In this document: positions 16,772 through 25,877 of the stretch, one piece after another
How the letters are laid out: every line of letters begins with the position of its first letter
How positions within the stretch are numbered: the stretch's first letter is position 1
Assembly (NCBI RefSeq): GCF_014201735.1
Contig: NZ_JACHFE010000002.1
Location: forward strand, 558,001 to 622,000
DNA length: 64,000 nucleotides
From: Marinobacter oulmenensis
Lineage (GTDB): Bacteria; Pseudomonadota; Gammaproteobacteria; Pseudomonadales; Oleiphilaceae
Direction: 5' to 3'
The notes under the pieces: generated by a model
What the model was told of the DNA's origin: nothing
The model's input: only the letters and a program-made list of their open reading frames with translations
Databases searched by the model: none
Translations under genes and position numbers: made by a program

Positions 16772-18706
16772 TCACGTATCCATCAGGGCAACGCGTTCAT
16801 CCGCCATCGCTGGCGCTTCTGCCGTTGCTGTATTGAAAGTGTTCTGCCACCACAACTCGTACATCAGCAGGCTCCAGAGCAGTGACGAGTGATCAAAGCC
16901 ACCGCTCTGATGCTGGTTCCAGATCGTCCGGATGCTTTCCGGCCGAAACAGTTCACCAAGCCCTTCGCCCCTCTCCAGCATGACGCCCTCCGCCAGGGAT
17001 TTGAGCGGCCCACGGAACCAGCCGGCCAAGGGTGTGGAGAACCCCATTTTTGGCCGATTCAGGATCTCCCGGGGCAACAGCGGTTCCAGGGCCTGGCGCA
17101 GAACCACTTTCTTTTCACCGCCGTTGAATTTCAGGCTGGACGGCAACTGGTTGGCAAACTCGATAATGCGGTAGTCCAGCAACGGGGAACGCAGTTCCAG
17201 AGAGTTGGCCATACTCATGCGGTCGGCCTTGAACAGAATGTCCCCGGGCAGGAAGGTGGTCATGTCGGTGTAGAGAATCCGTGACAGATGATCCGGCCCG
17301 TCACAACGGTGATAGGCCGCTTCGGTCAGCTCCGACGGGTGGTAATCCCCCAACTGCCGGCGAAAGTCATCGGTTATCAGAGCCTGCCAGAGGTGTTCAT
17401 CCAGAAAACTGTTGGTGACATAAAACGCCTTGGCCGGGTCAAGACTCAGACTCTGCATCAGTGACCCCGCCCGCCTCAGCCAACGTGAAGGCACTTTCCT
17501 CAGCATCGGGGCCAACTCTCCCATGACACGCCGTGCAGCCGACGGAAACCGCCGCCTGAGTCTCTGCTCCTGCCAATCCTTCACGTATTTCTGGTAGCCG
17601 GCAAACACTTCATCGCCGCCGTCACCGGTCAGGGCGACGGTGACATCCTGTCGGGCCAACTCGGAAACCAGGAAGGTCGGCACCAGGCTTGGATCGGCGA
17701 AGGGTTCATCGAGAAAACGGCAGATATCAAGCAGACGGTCCTCGACGCCATCACGGACCGTATGCACTCTGTGATCCGTCTGATATTGCCGGGCCACGGC
17801 ATCGGCGTACTGGCTTTCGTCGAATGCCTCGTCGGAAAAACCGATGGAACAGGTAGTGACGGTCTTCCCGTTACGGGCCATCAGCGCCACAATCCCACTG
17901 GAGTCTACCCCGCCACTCAGAAAAGCCCCCAACGGCACGTCGCTGACCATGCGTTGATCGGTGGCCTCCTGAAGCAGATCGAGCAAACGGTCGCGCGCCT
18001 GCTCTGCACCAATACTGGCCGGCTCCCCCATGTCGGGCGTCCAGTACCGCCGGGTATGAATCTGTCCTTCGGGTGTCCGACGCAGATGGCTGCCGGGCTC
18101 CAGCTTGTGGATACCCTCGAAGATGGTTTTAGGCTCCGGGATATACTGGTAGGCAAAGAAATCATGAACGGCATCGGCGCGTATCCGTCTGGGCATATCC
18201 GGGTATTCCAGCAGGGCCTTCAGCTCTGATGCGAACACCAGTTCTCCATCCTTCTCGGCGTAGTACAGCGGTTTTTTACCGATGCGATCACGCACCAGGT
18301 CCAGCGTACCCGACTGGTTATCCCAGAAGGCCAGAGCAAACATGCCATTGAGCCTGTCGATTGCCGTCGGACCTTCACGGGCCATCAGATGCAGTACGAC
18401 TTCGGTGTCGGTGCCGGTGCGAAAGCGGACTCCGGCCTCAACCAGTTCCTGACGCAGGCCCTGGTAGTTATAGATTTCGCCATTGAAAACCAGGGCGTAG
18501 CGACCATCCTCCGAGATAAACGGCTGATTGCCGGCCGGCCCCGGGTCAATGATACTCAGCCTGGCGTGACCAAAAACCGCGCCGCGGAGCAACTCCGCCC
18601 CCTGGGCATCCGGGCCGCGATGGCGGATCGCCTCGACCATGGCCTGAGCCGTCGCGAGCTGGCTATCACCGGCCTGTGAAGTCGTAAATCCTGCTATTCC
18701 GCACAT
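16772..18706 (-). CDS. XrtA-associated amidotransferase (asparagine synthase-like)
   Basis: 644-residue two-domain protein of the glutamine-hydrolysing asparagine synthase family. The N-terminal class II glutaminase domain begins MCGIAGFTT, with Cys2 as nucleophile after Met removal. The ATP-pyrophosphatase synthetase domain has its P-loop-like SGGVDSSGIVALM near residue 270. Relatives in exosortase loci are thought to amidate a sugar carboxyl or make an aminoacyl donor rather than free asparagine, and the epimerase elsewhere in this window could supply an acidic sugar; both points are inference. ATG at 18706 is set by the required N-terminal Cys. Confidence 0.9.
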   Translation of the reverse strand: MCGIAGFTTSQAGDSQLATAQAMVEAIRHRGPDAQGAELLRGAVFGHARLSIIDPGPAGNQPFISEDGRYALVFNGEIYNYQGLRQELVEAGVRFRTGTDTEVVLHLMAREGPTAIDRLNGMFALAFWDNQSGTLDLVRDRIGKKPLYYAEKDGELVFASELKALLEYPDMPRRIRADAVHDFFAYQYIPEPKTIFEGIHKLEPGSHLRRTPEGQIHTRRYWTPDMGEPASIGAEQARDRLLDLLQEATDQRMVSDVPLGAFLSGGVDSSGIVALMARNGKTVTTCSIGFSDEAFDESQYADAVARQYQTDHRVHTVRDGVEDRLLDICRFLDEPFADPSLVPTFLVSELARQDVTVALTGDGGDEVFAGYQKYVKDWQEQRLRRRFPSAARRVMGELAPMLRKVPSRWLRRAGSLMQSLSLDPAKAFYVTNSFLDEHLWQALITDDFRRQLGDYHPSELTEAAYHRCDGPDHLSRILYTDMTTFLPGDILFKADRMSMANSLELRSPLLDYRIIEFANQLPSSLKFNGGEKKVVLRQALEPLLPREILNRPKMGFSTPLAGWFRGPLKSLAEGVMLERGEGLGELFRPESIRTIWNQHQSGGFDHSSLLWSLLMYELWWQNTFNTATAEAPAMADERVALMDT

Positions 18707-18717
18707 GTCCGTTGCAC

Positions 18718-19767
18718 CTATAGGGAAATGTGTTTGCGCAATACCGGCCCGATGGCATTCGCCATGCCCAGAGGCATCCGTCGCCAGGCCCCGGCCACCA
18801 ACTCTCTCACCCTGCCGGAGCCTGCCTGACCGGAGGCTTCCGGAGCAGCCAGCAGGTCCGTCCATTCGAGCCTGTACGGCTGAGCGCCCCACTGGCGTTT
18901 GAACCGAAACGTGCCCTCGCCCCAGGTCGACCGGCCAAAATCAAAGACCCTGACTCCGTCATTGGCACAGGCTTCCAGGAATGCCCAGTACAACAGCATG
19001 TTGGGCGCCAGCCGGTTGTATTCCGATAACGAGGACGCCCAGGGAATGGCCGCCCGTGGGCCGTTGCGCAGGACAATCCCACCCGCCACAGGCTGCTCAT
19101 TCAGATAGGTAACGGCCACCAGGGCCTTGGCGCCAAAAGCCCGCCCCACCGCCTGAAAGAAGGCACGGCTATGAACGGGTGATCCCAGGGCGTGCATGTT
19201 GCAGCAGAACACCTGATAGAAGTCATTGATCAGCACCTCGTTATTACCAAGCATTACTCGGCAGCCGTTTTTTTCAGCCTTCCGGATCTGGCTGCGAAGC
19301 TTTGGACGAAACGCCGCCATCTGACGCTCTCCCCCCTCCTCCAGGGCCAGCAACATGCTGACTTTCTGTCCATGCAATGCTGCCGTTTGGGAGTCGTCGG
19401 CAACCCTCGCCACAGGATCACGTGACCGGATTTCCAGAGATCGGCACCCCAGTGCCCTCGACATTGCCAGCGCCTGTTCTTCAAGCAGCCAGAAATACCG
19501 TGAATCACCAATCGGACCTCCCAGGTCACAGAAAGGCAGGCTGATCAGAGCGCCCGGCAACAGAGGCCTGGCCATATGCACCAGCGGCAGCAGCGCGCAC
19601 AGGGCGCCACGGTCCTCTACCGCCAACGCCAGGACGTCGTGCCCATAGCTCTCACTGACGGCTTCGAGCCAGTCGTAGCGATGATAGGGAGTGGAATGAT
19701 CGAGGCTCTCGACGCATCGGTTCCACTCCGCCTTCCGCTCCGGTGGTATAATGACAACCTCAGTCAT
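18718..19767 (-). CDS. FemAB-family protein, XrtA-associated
   Basis: 349-residue protein of the FemAB/GNAT-like superfamily. It shows the repeated acyltransferase-fold signature, including EIRSRDPVARVADDSQT, KLRSQIRKAEKNGCRVMLG and the late FDFGRSTWGEGTFRFKRQWG, which is characteristic of PEP-CTERM-associated FemAB proteins. FemAB enzymes transfer aminoacyl groups from tRNA; here the acceptor is probably the polysaccharide or its lipid-linked precursor (inference). It lies directly before the amidotransferase gene and overlaps the deacetylase gene by 8 bases. Confidence 0.88.
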   Translation of the reverse strand: MTEVVIIPPERKAEWNRCVESLDHSTPYHRYDWLEAVSESYGHDVLALAVEDRGALCALLPLVHMARPLLPGALISLPFCDLGGPIGDSRYFWLLEEQALAMSRALGCRSLEIRSRDPVARVADDSQTAALHGQKVSMLLALEEGGERQMAAFRPKLRSQIRKAEKNGCRVMLGNNEVLINDFYQVFCCNMHALGSPVHSRAFFQAVGRAFGAKALVAVTYLNEQPVAGGIVLRNGPRAAIPWASSLSEYNRLAPNMLLYWAFLEACANDGVRVFDFGRSTWGEGTFRFKRQWGAQPYRLEWTDLLAAPEASGQAGSGRVRELVAGAWRRMPLGMANAIGPVLRKHISL

Positions 19768-20743
19768 GCTCCTTCAGCACTCCTTCATCTCTGAGTTGCC
19801 AGGCGGCTTCGGAAATCGTGACCGGCTTTAGATCACATTCGGACCGCAGAAACGCCACCACCTGGTCAATCCGCTCCATCAGCCTGTGCTTGTCCGTGTC
19901 TGAGCGAACGTAACGGGTGGATCCAGGCAGCAGGCTGGAACTGTGCAGATACATATGGATGACCGGACACCCCTGATCCAGCACCTGCTGGCACAGGGCG
20001 ATCATATCCCGGGCAGATGACAATTCCGGACTGAGATAGATTTTCCGGTGCAGACCCAGCTTCCACAGGATGCCGATCACATGAAAGTGGGCCCAGGCAG
20101 GGCGTTCCAGACGCTTGTGCAGTCGCTGGGCCTGGTCAAAGGGGCGATGATTGAAACCGGCCGTTACCGGCAACTCGATCAATTCCGGTTCCGTCTTCAG
20201 GTACGACATGGCCATGGGCCAGCTGTCGTACCGGGTACAACTGAACCAGTCATTCTCATAGAAAGGATAGATGCTTGAATCGACACTGTATCCCTGGTCT
20301 GCCAGCACCTTGAGGATCGCGTCGTTGATCCCCCAGCGACCGGACCTGAAAGCCGTTGGCTGCTGGCCGGTCAGATCCCTCAACCGGGCCGTCAATGATT
20401 CCAGTTGTGCTGAGACCACCTCAATCGGCAGGTTGACGATGTGGGAGTCCGCTTCAGCATTGACCGGGACCACCGGTGGCGTCACCCAGGGGTGAAGATG
20501 GGCGCCAAACTCCACATCCTGATAGCGGTTATACAGGTTCTCGAGAATCTGCCGGGACTCGTCATTCTCCAGAACGGCATAGTCCAGAAAATAACTGCCC
20601 CTGAGGCCCTGTTCATTAATCCGATCGTGAAACTCGGGCAAGTGGCCCACATTGTCCACTGAGATCACCTTGTTGGGGAATGGACCGTCCCAGTCCCATT
20701 CCTCCTCGGTATCCACACTCAGCACAAAACGGACATTACGCAT
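19760..20743 (-). CDS. Polysaccharide deacetylase-like protein
   Basis: 327-residue protein related to the NodB polysaccharide deacetylases. The N-terminal SVDTEEEWDWDGPFP carries the first metal/catalytic Asp pattern, and FGAHLHPWVTPP holds the H-x3-H-type metal site in variant form (HLH). FRSGRWGINDAIL corresponds to motif 3. It could remove N-acetyl groups from amino sugars, giving a positively charged polymer. It lacks a signal peptide, so it may act on cytoplasmic intermediates. A second, more canonical XrtA deacetylase is at 34.4 kb. Confidence 0.8.
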   Translation of the reverse strand: MRNVRFVLSVDTEEEWDWDGPFPNKVISVDNVGHLPEFHDRINEQGLRGSYFLDYAVLENDESRQILENLYNRYQDVEFGAHLHPWVTPPVVPVNAEADSHIVNLPIEVVSAQLESLTARLRDLTGQQPTAFRSGRWGINDAILKVLADQGYSVDSSIYPFYENDWFSCTRYDSWPMAMSYLKTEPELIELPVTAGFNHRPFDQAQRLHKRLERPAWAHFHVIGILWKLGLHRKIYLSPELSSARDMIALCQQVLDQGCPVIHMYLHSSSLLPGSTRYVRSDTDKHRLMERIDQVVAFLRSECDLKPVTISEAAWQLRDEGVLKEHD

Positions 20744-21863
20744 GGCTGGCCACCTGCCGGGACATCAGATCGTGGTACAGGCTGGCGTAACTGGCGGCCA
20801 TCGCGGATGCGGAAAACCGCTGGTATACCCAGTTGCGGCCTGCCCCGGCCAATTCGCTCCGCTTGGCCGGGGCTGCCGCCAATTCAGACCAGGCCCGGGA
20901 CAGTGCCAGGGTATCGCCATTGCTGACCAGTACGCCGGTACGCCCGTTATCCACCAACTGATCCACCCCCGGGATGTCAAAAGCGGTCACACAGACATCG
21001 GCCGCCATGGCTTCCATCAGGCAACGGGGAATACCTTCCAGTGAGGACGTCAGGGCAAAGACATCGAAGGTCGGAAGGAAGCCAAGGCGGTCGTCCCGGA
21101 ATCCCAGGAACTCAACCGCGCCGCTGATGCCGAGTTCGCTGGAGCGATGTTCCAGGCCCGACCGTTCTTCACCATCACCAATCAGCACCAGGCGGGAACG
21201 GGGATGGCGGCCATAAAAATGAGCAAAAGCTTCCAGGGTTGCTGTCAGGTTCTTGCGACTGATCAGTTGGCCAATGTAGCCAATGGTAAAGAGGCTATCC
21301 CGGCGTGGCTCGGGCTTCACCAGGGCACGCTCCACTTCTCCCAGATCGACCCCGTTGTCAATCTGGCGTATCCGGCGGGCGTCAACCTGATACCGTTGGA
21401 TCAGTTCGCGGGCAATATCACCGGAGAGCGGGCAGACTCGATCAAACCAGTGAAAACTCTTGCCACCCAGCCACATGTAGGTTTTCAGACGCCAGTCATT
21501 GGCATTTTCAAAACCATGGGGCGTACATACGGAAACCACGCCGGCAAGGCGGGCAGCGGCCACGCCGAGAATGTCCGACTTGTATCCATGGCTATGAAGA
21601 ACATCAATCCGGTGTTCTTTCAACAGAGTCACTAGCCGTGCAATTACTCTCAGGTCGAATTTCGACCCCATCGGAACCCGATGATGATAACGGGCCGCCA
21701 GGCTGGTCCTCTCCAGCACCTCATCCGAGGCACCCGGCTCGTCAGTGATCGCCAGATGATACTCAATGTTCGGGTCGTCATTGGCACCCACCAGCGCGTT
21801 GACCCAGCGCTCGGCACCGTAATATCCAGTAGGACAGATAAGATGAAGAACTTTGACACTCAT
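20736..21863 (-). CDS. Glycosyltransferase family 4
   Basis: 375-residue GT-B enzyme that starts MSVKVLHLICPTGYYGAERW. The acceptor half contains DVLHSHGYKSDILGVAAARL; the donor half has FTIGYIGQLISRKNLTATLE and the E-x7-E region in LTSSLEGIPRCLMEAMAADV. The start at 21863 overlaps the upstream GT2 stop by four bases, so the apparent longer frame is rejected. Its own end overlaps the deacetylase start by 8 bases. Confidence 0.9.
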   Translation of the reverse strand: MSVKVLHLICPTGYYGAERWVNALVGANDDPNIEYHLAITDEPGASDEVLERTSLAARYHHRVPMGSKFDLRVIARLVTLLKEHRIDVLHSHGYKSDILGVAAARLAGVVSVCTPHGFENANDWRLKTYMWLGGKSFHWFDRVCPLSGDIARELIQRYQVDARRIRQIDNGVDLGEVERALVKPEPRRDSLFTIGYIGQLISRKNLTATLEAFAHFYGRHPRSRLVLIGDGEERSGLEHRSSELGISGAVEFLGFRDDRLGFLPTFDVFALTSSLEGIPRCLMEAMAADVCVTAFDIPGVDQLVDNGRTGVLVSNGDTLALSRAWSELAAAPAKRSELAGAGRNWVYQRFSASAMAASYASLYHDLMSRQVASHA

Positions 21864-22810
21864 TCCGTGAGCTTCCTTCTGAACAGATGCCTTGCACCCT
21901 TCAGGGTGCCAATGGAACGGGCTGTGAAATAAACCAGATAGAACAACAACAGAAAGTATAGCGGCTGCTGGTTCCGTGGATGGCGGTAGAGTCTCAGAGC
22001 ATAGAGAACCGGAGGCATCACCAGCATGATGGCACCGGTCATCAGCCACACCGGTGCCAGTAGTCCCAGGACCAGGAAGAGGTAGGCACACAGCATCCAG
22101 AACGGCAGCAGGATACTGGGCCATTCCCGCAGCGGGATGGGCCGGCCAGCCATCGACATCAGGTTGCTTTCAGACCGCCAGATCTCTTTATGGAAGGTCT
22201 GGGCCAGCGACCGGTCCTCGCCCAGGTGCACATAGCCGCAGGCAGAGGTGTAAAAGAGTTCGCCAACGCCGGATAACTGGTCTGTGTAGTAATAGTCCTC
22301 ACAGGTCTGCAGATACTCCGGGAAGCCCCCGACCCGTTCATTGGCCCATCGGTACACAAGCAGGTTGCGGCCCGGAAGGAACTGGACCGACTGATCCAGC
22401 GCCAGGTTACTCAGGGCGGTCCGCAGTTGCTCCACTTTTCCGGCGTGCCCCGATGGCTTCTGCATGGCACTCACCAGAACCCGGTCCGGATTCAATGACA
22501 GCAGCGGGACACAGGTTTCCAGCCAGTCCGGGTCCAGCTCAATGTCGGCGTCCAGGTAGGCAATCAGTGCGGCCGAGCCAGCCGCCGTTCCCAGGTTTCG
22601 CTGTTCCGAAATGGACGATGCGCCCGGGGCATGGATTACCCGCAGTAGTGGGTCAGCCGGCAAGGTCAGATCGCCGGTATTGCGGGTCACCACCGTGATG
22701 CTCGCAATCCGTTCCGGAACCGTTTGCCCGAGGATAGAATCCACCGTTTCCCGCAGCATCTCCGGCCGCCCCATGTGGGGGATAACAAAGTCCACTCGAT
22801 CCATGGTCAT
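21860..22810 (-). CDS. Membrane-anchored glycosyltransferase family 2
   Basis: 316-residue protein. Residues ~1-225 form a GT-A domain (VDFVIPHMGRPEMLRETVDS at the start; D-x-D in AYLDADIELDPDWLE). Residues ~235-300 hold two or three hydrophobic helices (LPFWMLCAYLFLVLGLLAPV and following), so the enzyme is anchored in the inner membrane. Overlaps both neighbours by four bases (ATGA), indicating coupling with the lyase-like gene upstream. Confidence 0.88.
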   Translation of the reverse strand: MTMDRVDFVIPHMGRPEMLRETVDSILGQTVPERIASITVVTRNTGDLTLPADPLLRVIHAPGASSISEQRNLGTAAGSAALIAYLDADIELDPDWLETCVPLLSLNPDRVLVSAMQKPSGHAGKVEQLRTALSNLALDQSVQFLPGRNLLVYRWANERVGGFPEYLQTCEDYYYTDQLSGVGELFYTSACGYVHLGEDRSLAQTFHKEIWRSESNLMSMAGRPIPLREWPSILLPFWMLCAYLFLVLGLLAPVWLMTGAIMLVMPPVLYALRLYRHPRNQQPLYFLLLFYLVYFTARSIGTLKGARHLFRRKLTE

Positions 22811-25290
22811 TGCCCCCGCCCGGTTAGCCGGCTTTTCATCCAGCGCACTTCCTGAGTCAGGGAAAAGCCGGGCAAAGCCCGCCCGAGGTCTCTCAGGAAA
22901 AGACCTGCGGTACCCGGCCGCCGGAGAGTTCCCGGCTCCAGGTCAGTGAGCGGATAAGGGGATATATGGTTCTCAAGCACCCATTCCCGTACCCCGAGGT
23001 TCTGGGCCACAATGGCTCGAATCCGGGTGGTATGCCGCTCTGGCGAGCGGGTCAGGACGGACACACAGTACTGCCAGAAGGCTTCCGCCCGCTCCAGAAA
23101 CTCCTCGGCCCTGTCCGGCGCAAAATAGGCGGCATAGTAAAGAACGTTTGCCTTTCGGATATCCTGAGCAGCCCAGGTGTCGGTCGGAAATTCCAGTGCT
23201 TCCGGATGATCCAGATACGGCTGTTCGTTTTTCAGGACCCAGTCGGCGTAATGGTTATAGCAGTGCCGGGCATAGGCATACCGTGCATCGTCCTGCTGCA
23301 GCTGTTCCTTGAGCACCAGATAACGGGCGAGCGCCTGCAGAAAAACGATATAGAACCAGTGATTCTCCGCGTCGGCCAGTTGCCGGGCGCCGGGGTCATC
23401 CTGTGGAGACACCGTCTGCTGGACCACCGCGTGCATTTCCCCGGTCAGGCTGGCATCTCCGGACACCAGGCAGGCATCAATCAGGGCATTCAGATAATTG
23501 CCCGTCCCCCGGTCCAGGGGATACTTGAATCCCTTCTCGATAAAGCCGATGTTGGTCAGTTGGCCGTTCTTGAGGTCCACGCTCGCCAATCGGTGCAGTC
23601 GGGCGAGGACACCGGGCGCACCGTTGTAGAAACAGCGTATCCAGTCCAGCAGGCCCAGTACGGTCTGGCGGTAGACAGGCTCGCCCGTCAACAGATAGCG
23701 CAGGGCCAGGCCACTGGTGTAACAGTGCTGTCCACCCGGGCCGCCGCCGCCCTGGTGTCCCTCATAAGCGTAAATGTGGTGTCTCGAATAGGTCCGGTGA
23801 GTGGCGGTCAGCGCCGGCAGGTAATGGTCGGTATGCCAGAACAGACCGTTGTTGTATTCGGCCTTGTCCCGGTCCGTCCGGTAAATATCGATATCAACCA
23901 CGTGCCTGGCCAGGTCAGTCGCCAGTTCACTCCAGCGCGGATCGCCGGTGGCAAGATGGCGATGGGAGAACCCCCAGATCGGGTCGTACTGATTGTTGTA
24001 GTGGGACACGAAAATGCCGTCGCCGGGCTGGTTCAGCGCCTCATGGTCCGCATAGAGCTCGCCGAAATGACGCCAGCCGTATTCATCACAGGCTTCGCGC
24101 TTATCGAAAAAGGAATCCGGGCCATCCACTCCACTGCCCAGCAGGCGGGACAGTTCGTTATCCACAGACACCTGGTAACCGGGCAATACCCGGGTGCCAT
24201 CAACCCAGCCTGGCTCATGAACAAAACAGGCCTCGGGTTGCGCGGGCCCGAGGTCACAACACCAGGTTTTTGATTCCCCCGGCTGCAATTCCGTGCGAGC
24301 AGAAAACAGCACCCACTCCGCTTGCCCGGGCTCAACAACCAGAGACGCGGGGAAATTTTGCCAGAACCGATGGGGCGTCAGGGTCAGAGTGTCGCTTTCT
24401 CCGGTCTGGAACGACACCCCGGGGCGCGCGCGCAGGCCCTGAACCGTCTCTGTTTCCGGCCCTCCGTCCAAGCGGAAACCACGTTCATGAACCGCGACTC
24501 CACCCTCACGATCAACATGAACGGGGGACTGCCAGTTCGGGCCACCACTGCCAAATTGATGCAGCTCACCGGTTTCCAGTGTGACCGGCCGTGCTAGCCC
24601 TTCCTCGGCGTCTTCGACAACGGTGAGCCGGGTCCCCTTCGCCTGGGTGCACTGGATGCAAAGCGCCAGGCGATCGATGTCGATGCTGTTTGGATCCCCC
24701 AGATCCCAGCAGCCACCCGGGTGTCGGCTGGCGGCCTGGTTATGGACGGTCAGCGTACAACGACTCTGGTTCGCCAGTGGCACCTGCATCAGCTCCAGAC
24801 TGATCACCAGATCGGCCTGGCCATCCACCTCAAACAGCAAACGGTAACGGCTGGCGAGACTGCCCGACTCAACGCTCTGCGAGGCGAGCGCCAGGGGCCG
24901 CCAACGGCTGCCGATCATCAACCGTGGTTCAATCGCCAGCGCCTCCCCGACATGAACCCGGGAAGGGTTTTCGTCATCGACAAAAACGGCTCCATCAAGC
25001 GCAGAGGTTGCGCTGGCCTGAACACCCGCCTGGCCAGTCTGATCCCTGAGGAACAGCCTGCAGATCCGATCGGTCACGGCATCAACCAACAGCCACTGGG
25101 CAGAGTGGTCAGGCCAGTTTCTCAGGGGCTTCATATCAATATGGAGCAGCCCGCCATCCGGCGAATAAACCGACGGCAAGGCATGGGCGGGAAACTGCCC
25201 TGCCGGCAATGGCAACGCGAAGCGCAGCCATTGCTTTGTTCCGCCGGGGTTATCGACTCGACCGACCAGCATTCCAGGGTGTCCCGTCAT
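22807..25290 (-). CDS. Large lyase-like protein (YetA / exo-rhamnogalacturonan lyase-like)
   Basis: 827-residue protein without an obvious signal peptide. The N-terminal ~300 residues are beta-rich; RNWPDHSAQWLLVDAVTD near residue 58 resembles the start of YetA/PcRGLX-type polysaccharide lyases. A helical region with many aromatic and His residues follows (SHYNNQYDPIWGFSHRHLAT, HTDHYLPALTATHRTYSRHH, HQGGGGPGGQHCYTSGLALR), consistent with an (alpha/alpha) barrel that binds sugars. The family match is tentative. In this operon it could cut or edit the uronic-acid polymer or its intermediates. It has ATGA overlaps on both sides. Confidence 0.6.
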   Translation of the reverse strand: MTGHPGMLVGRVDNPGGTKQWLRFALPLPAGQFPAHALPSVYSPDGGLLHIDMKPLRNWPDHSAQWLLVDAVTDRICRLFLRDQTGQAGVQASATSALDGAVFVDDENPSRVHVGEALAIEPRLMIGSRWRPLALASQSVESGSLASRYRLLFEVDGQADLVISLELMQVPLANQSRCTLTVHNQAASRHPGGCWDLGDPNSIDIDRLALCIQCTQAKGTRLTVVEDAEEGLARPVTLETGELHQFGSGGPNWQSPVHVDREGGVAVHERGFRLDGGPETETVQGLRARPGVSFQTGESDTLTLTPHRFWQNFPASLVVEPGQAEWVLFSARTELQPGESKTWCCDLGPAQPEACFVHEPGWVDGTRVLPGYQVSVDNELSRLLGSGVDGPDSFFDKREACDEYGWRHFGELYADHEALNQPGDGIFVSHYNNQYDPIWGFSHRHLATGDPRWSELATDLARHVVDIDIYRTDRDKAEYNNGLFWHTDHYLPALTATHRTYSRHHIYAYEGHQGGGGPGGQHCYTSGLALRYLLTGEPVYRQTVLGLLDWIRCFYNGAPGVLARLHRLASVDLKNGQLTNIGFIEKGFKYPLDRGTGNYLNALIDACLVSGDASLTGEMHAVVQQTVSPQDDPGARQLADAENHWFYIVFLQALARYLVLKEQLQQDDARYAYARHCYNHYADWVLKNEQPYLDHPEALEFPTDTWAAQDIRKANVLYYAAYFAPDRAEEFLERAEAFWQYCVSVLTRSPERHTTRIRAIVAQNLGVREWVLENHISPYPLTDLEPGTLRRPGTAGLFLRDLGRALPGFSLTQEVRWMKSRLTGRGQ

Positions 25291-25877
25291 CGCGGCTCCC
25301 CTCCGGCATCGACGACTCTGGCAGGATTACCCACCACAACCGACCCCGGGGGCACATCCCGGGTAACCACCGCTCCGGCGCCGACAACACAGCGGCTACC
25401 GATGTTGGCCATAACAATCGCGCCATTGCCAATCCAGCTGTTCTCCCCCACCGTCACCCGGGTAAAGACACCACCCTGCAGGCGAATGGGCGTATCGGAA
25501 CCGTCAAAACGATGCTGGTTGCGACCACTGAGTATGTGAACCCCGCTACCCAACAGACAGTTTTTCTCGATGGTGCACAGACCGATATTGCACTGGGGAC
25601 CGATGTAACAGCCACTGCCCAGTTCTGTGGGCTGCTGTGAAAACAGGGTGCCAAAACCGATATACAGATCCCGTGAGCAGGCCCCCATGGTGAAACGGTA
25701 AAAGGCAACCCGCAGATAGCTGCCGCTCAGGCCCGGCACCAGAGACAGCAATTGTGAAAAGCCGGCAAACAGCTGATCTGCTCGGCTGACCGGCCTCAAC
25801 AGCCAGTAGATCACAATCAGCGGTGCCGCCAGCAGGGTCATAAACAGACGGAACAGAGACTTCAGGAACGAGTTCAT
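25287..25877 (-). CDS. Hexapeptide-repeat acetyltransferase
   Basis: 196-residue protein of the left-handed beta-helix acyltransferase type. The first ~75 residues contain one hydrophobic stretch (LFRLFMTLLAAPLIVIYWLL). The rest carries the isoleucine-patch repeats, for example IGPQCNIGLCTIEKNCLLG and WIGNGAIVMANIGSRCVVGA, and ends with the CoA-site loop PPGSVVVGNPARVV. It probably O- or N-acetylates a sugar of the repeat unit using acetyl-CoA. Start 25877 overlaps the upstream stop by four bases. Confidence 0.88.
   Translation of the reverse strand: MNSFLKSLFRLFMTLLAAPLIVIYWLLRPVSRADQLFAGFSQLLSLVPGLSGSYLRVAFYRFTMGACSRDLYIGFGTLFSQQPTELGSGCYIGPQCNIGLCTIEKNCLLGSGVHILSGRNQHRFDGSDTPIRLQGGVFTRVTVGENSWIGNGAIVMANIGSRCVVGAGAVVTRDVPPGSVVVGNPARVVDAGGEPR

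Noticed and set aside
22966..24273. Long plus-strand frame opposite the lyase-like gene, and similar ones at 25922-27085 and 38623-40017
   Set aside because: No ribosome sites or recognisable domains, and the minus-strand genes are linked by ATGA-type overlaps that fix the coding strand.
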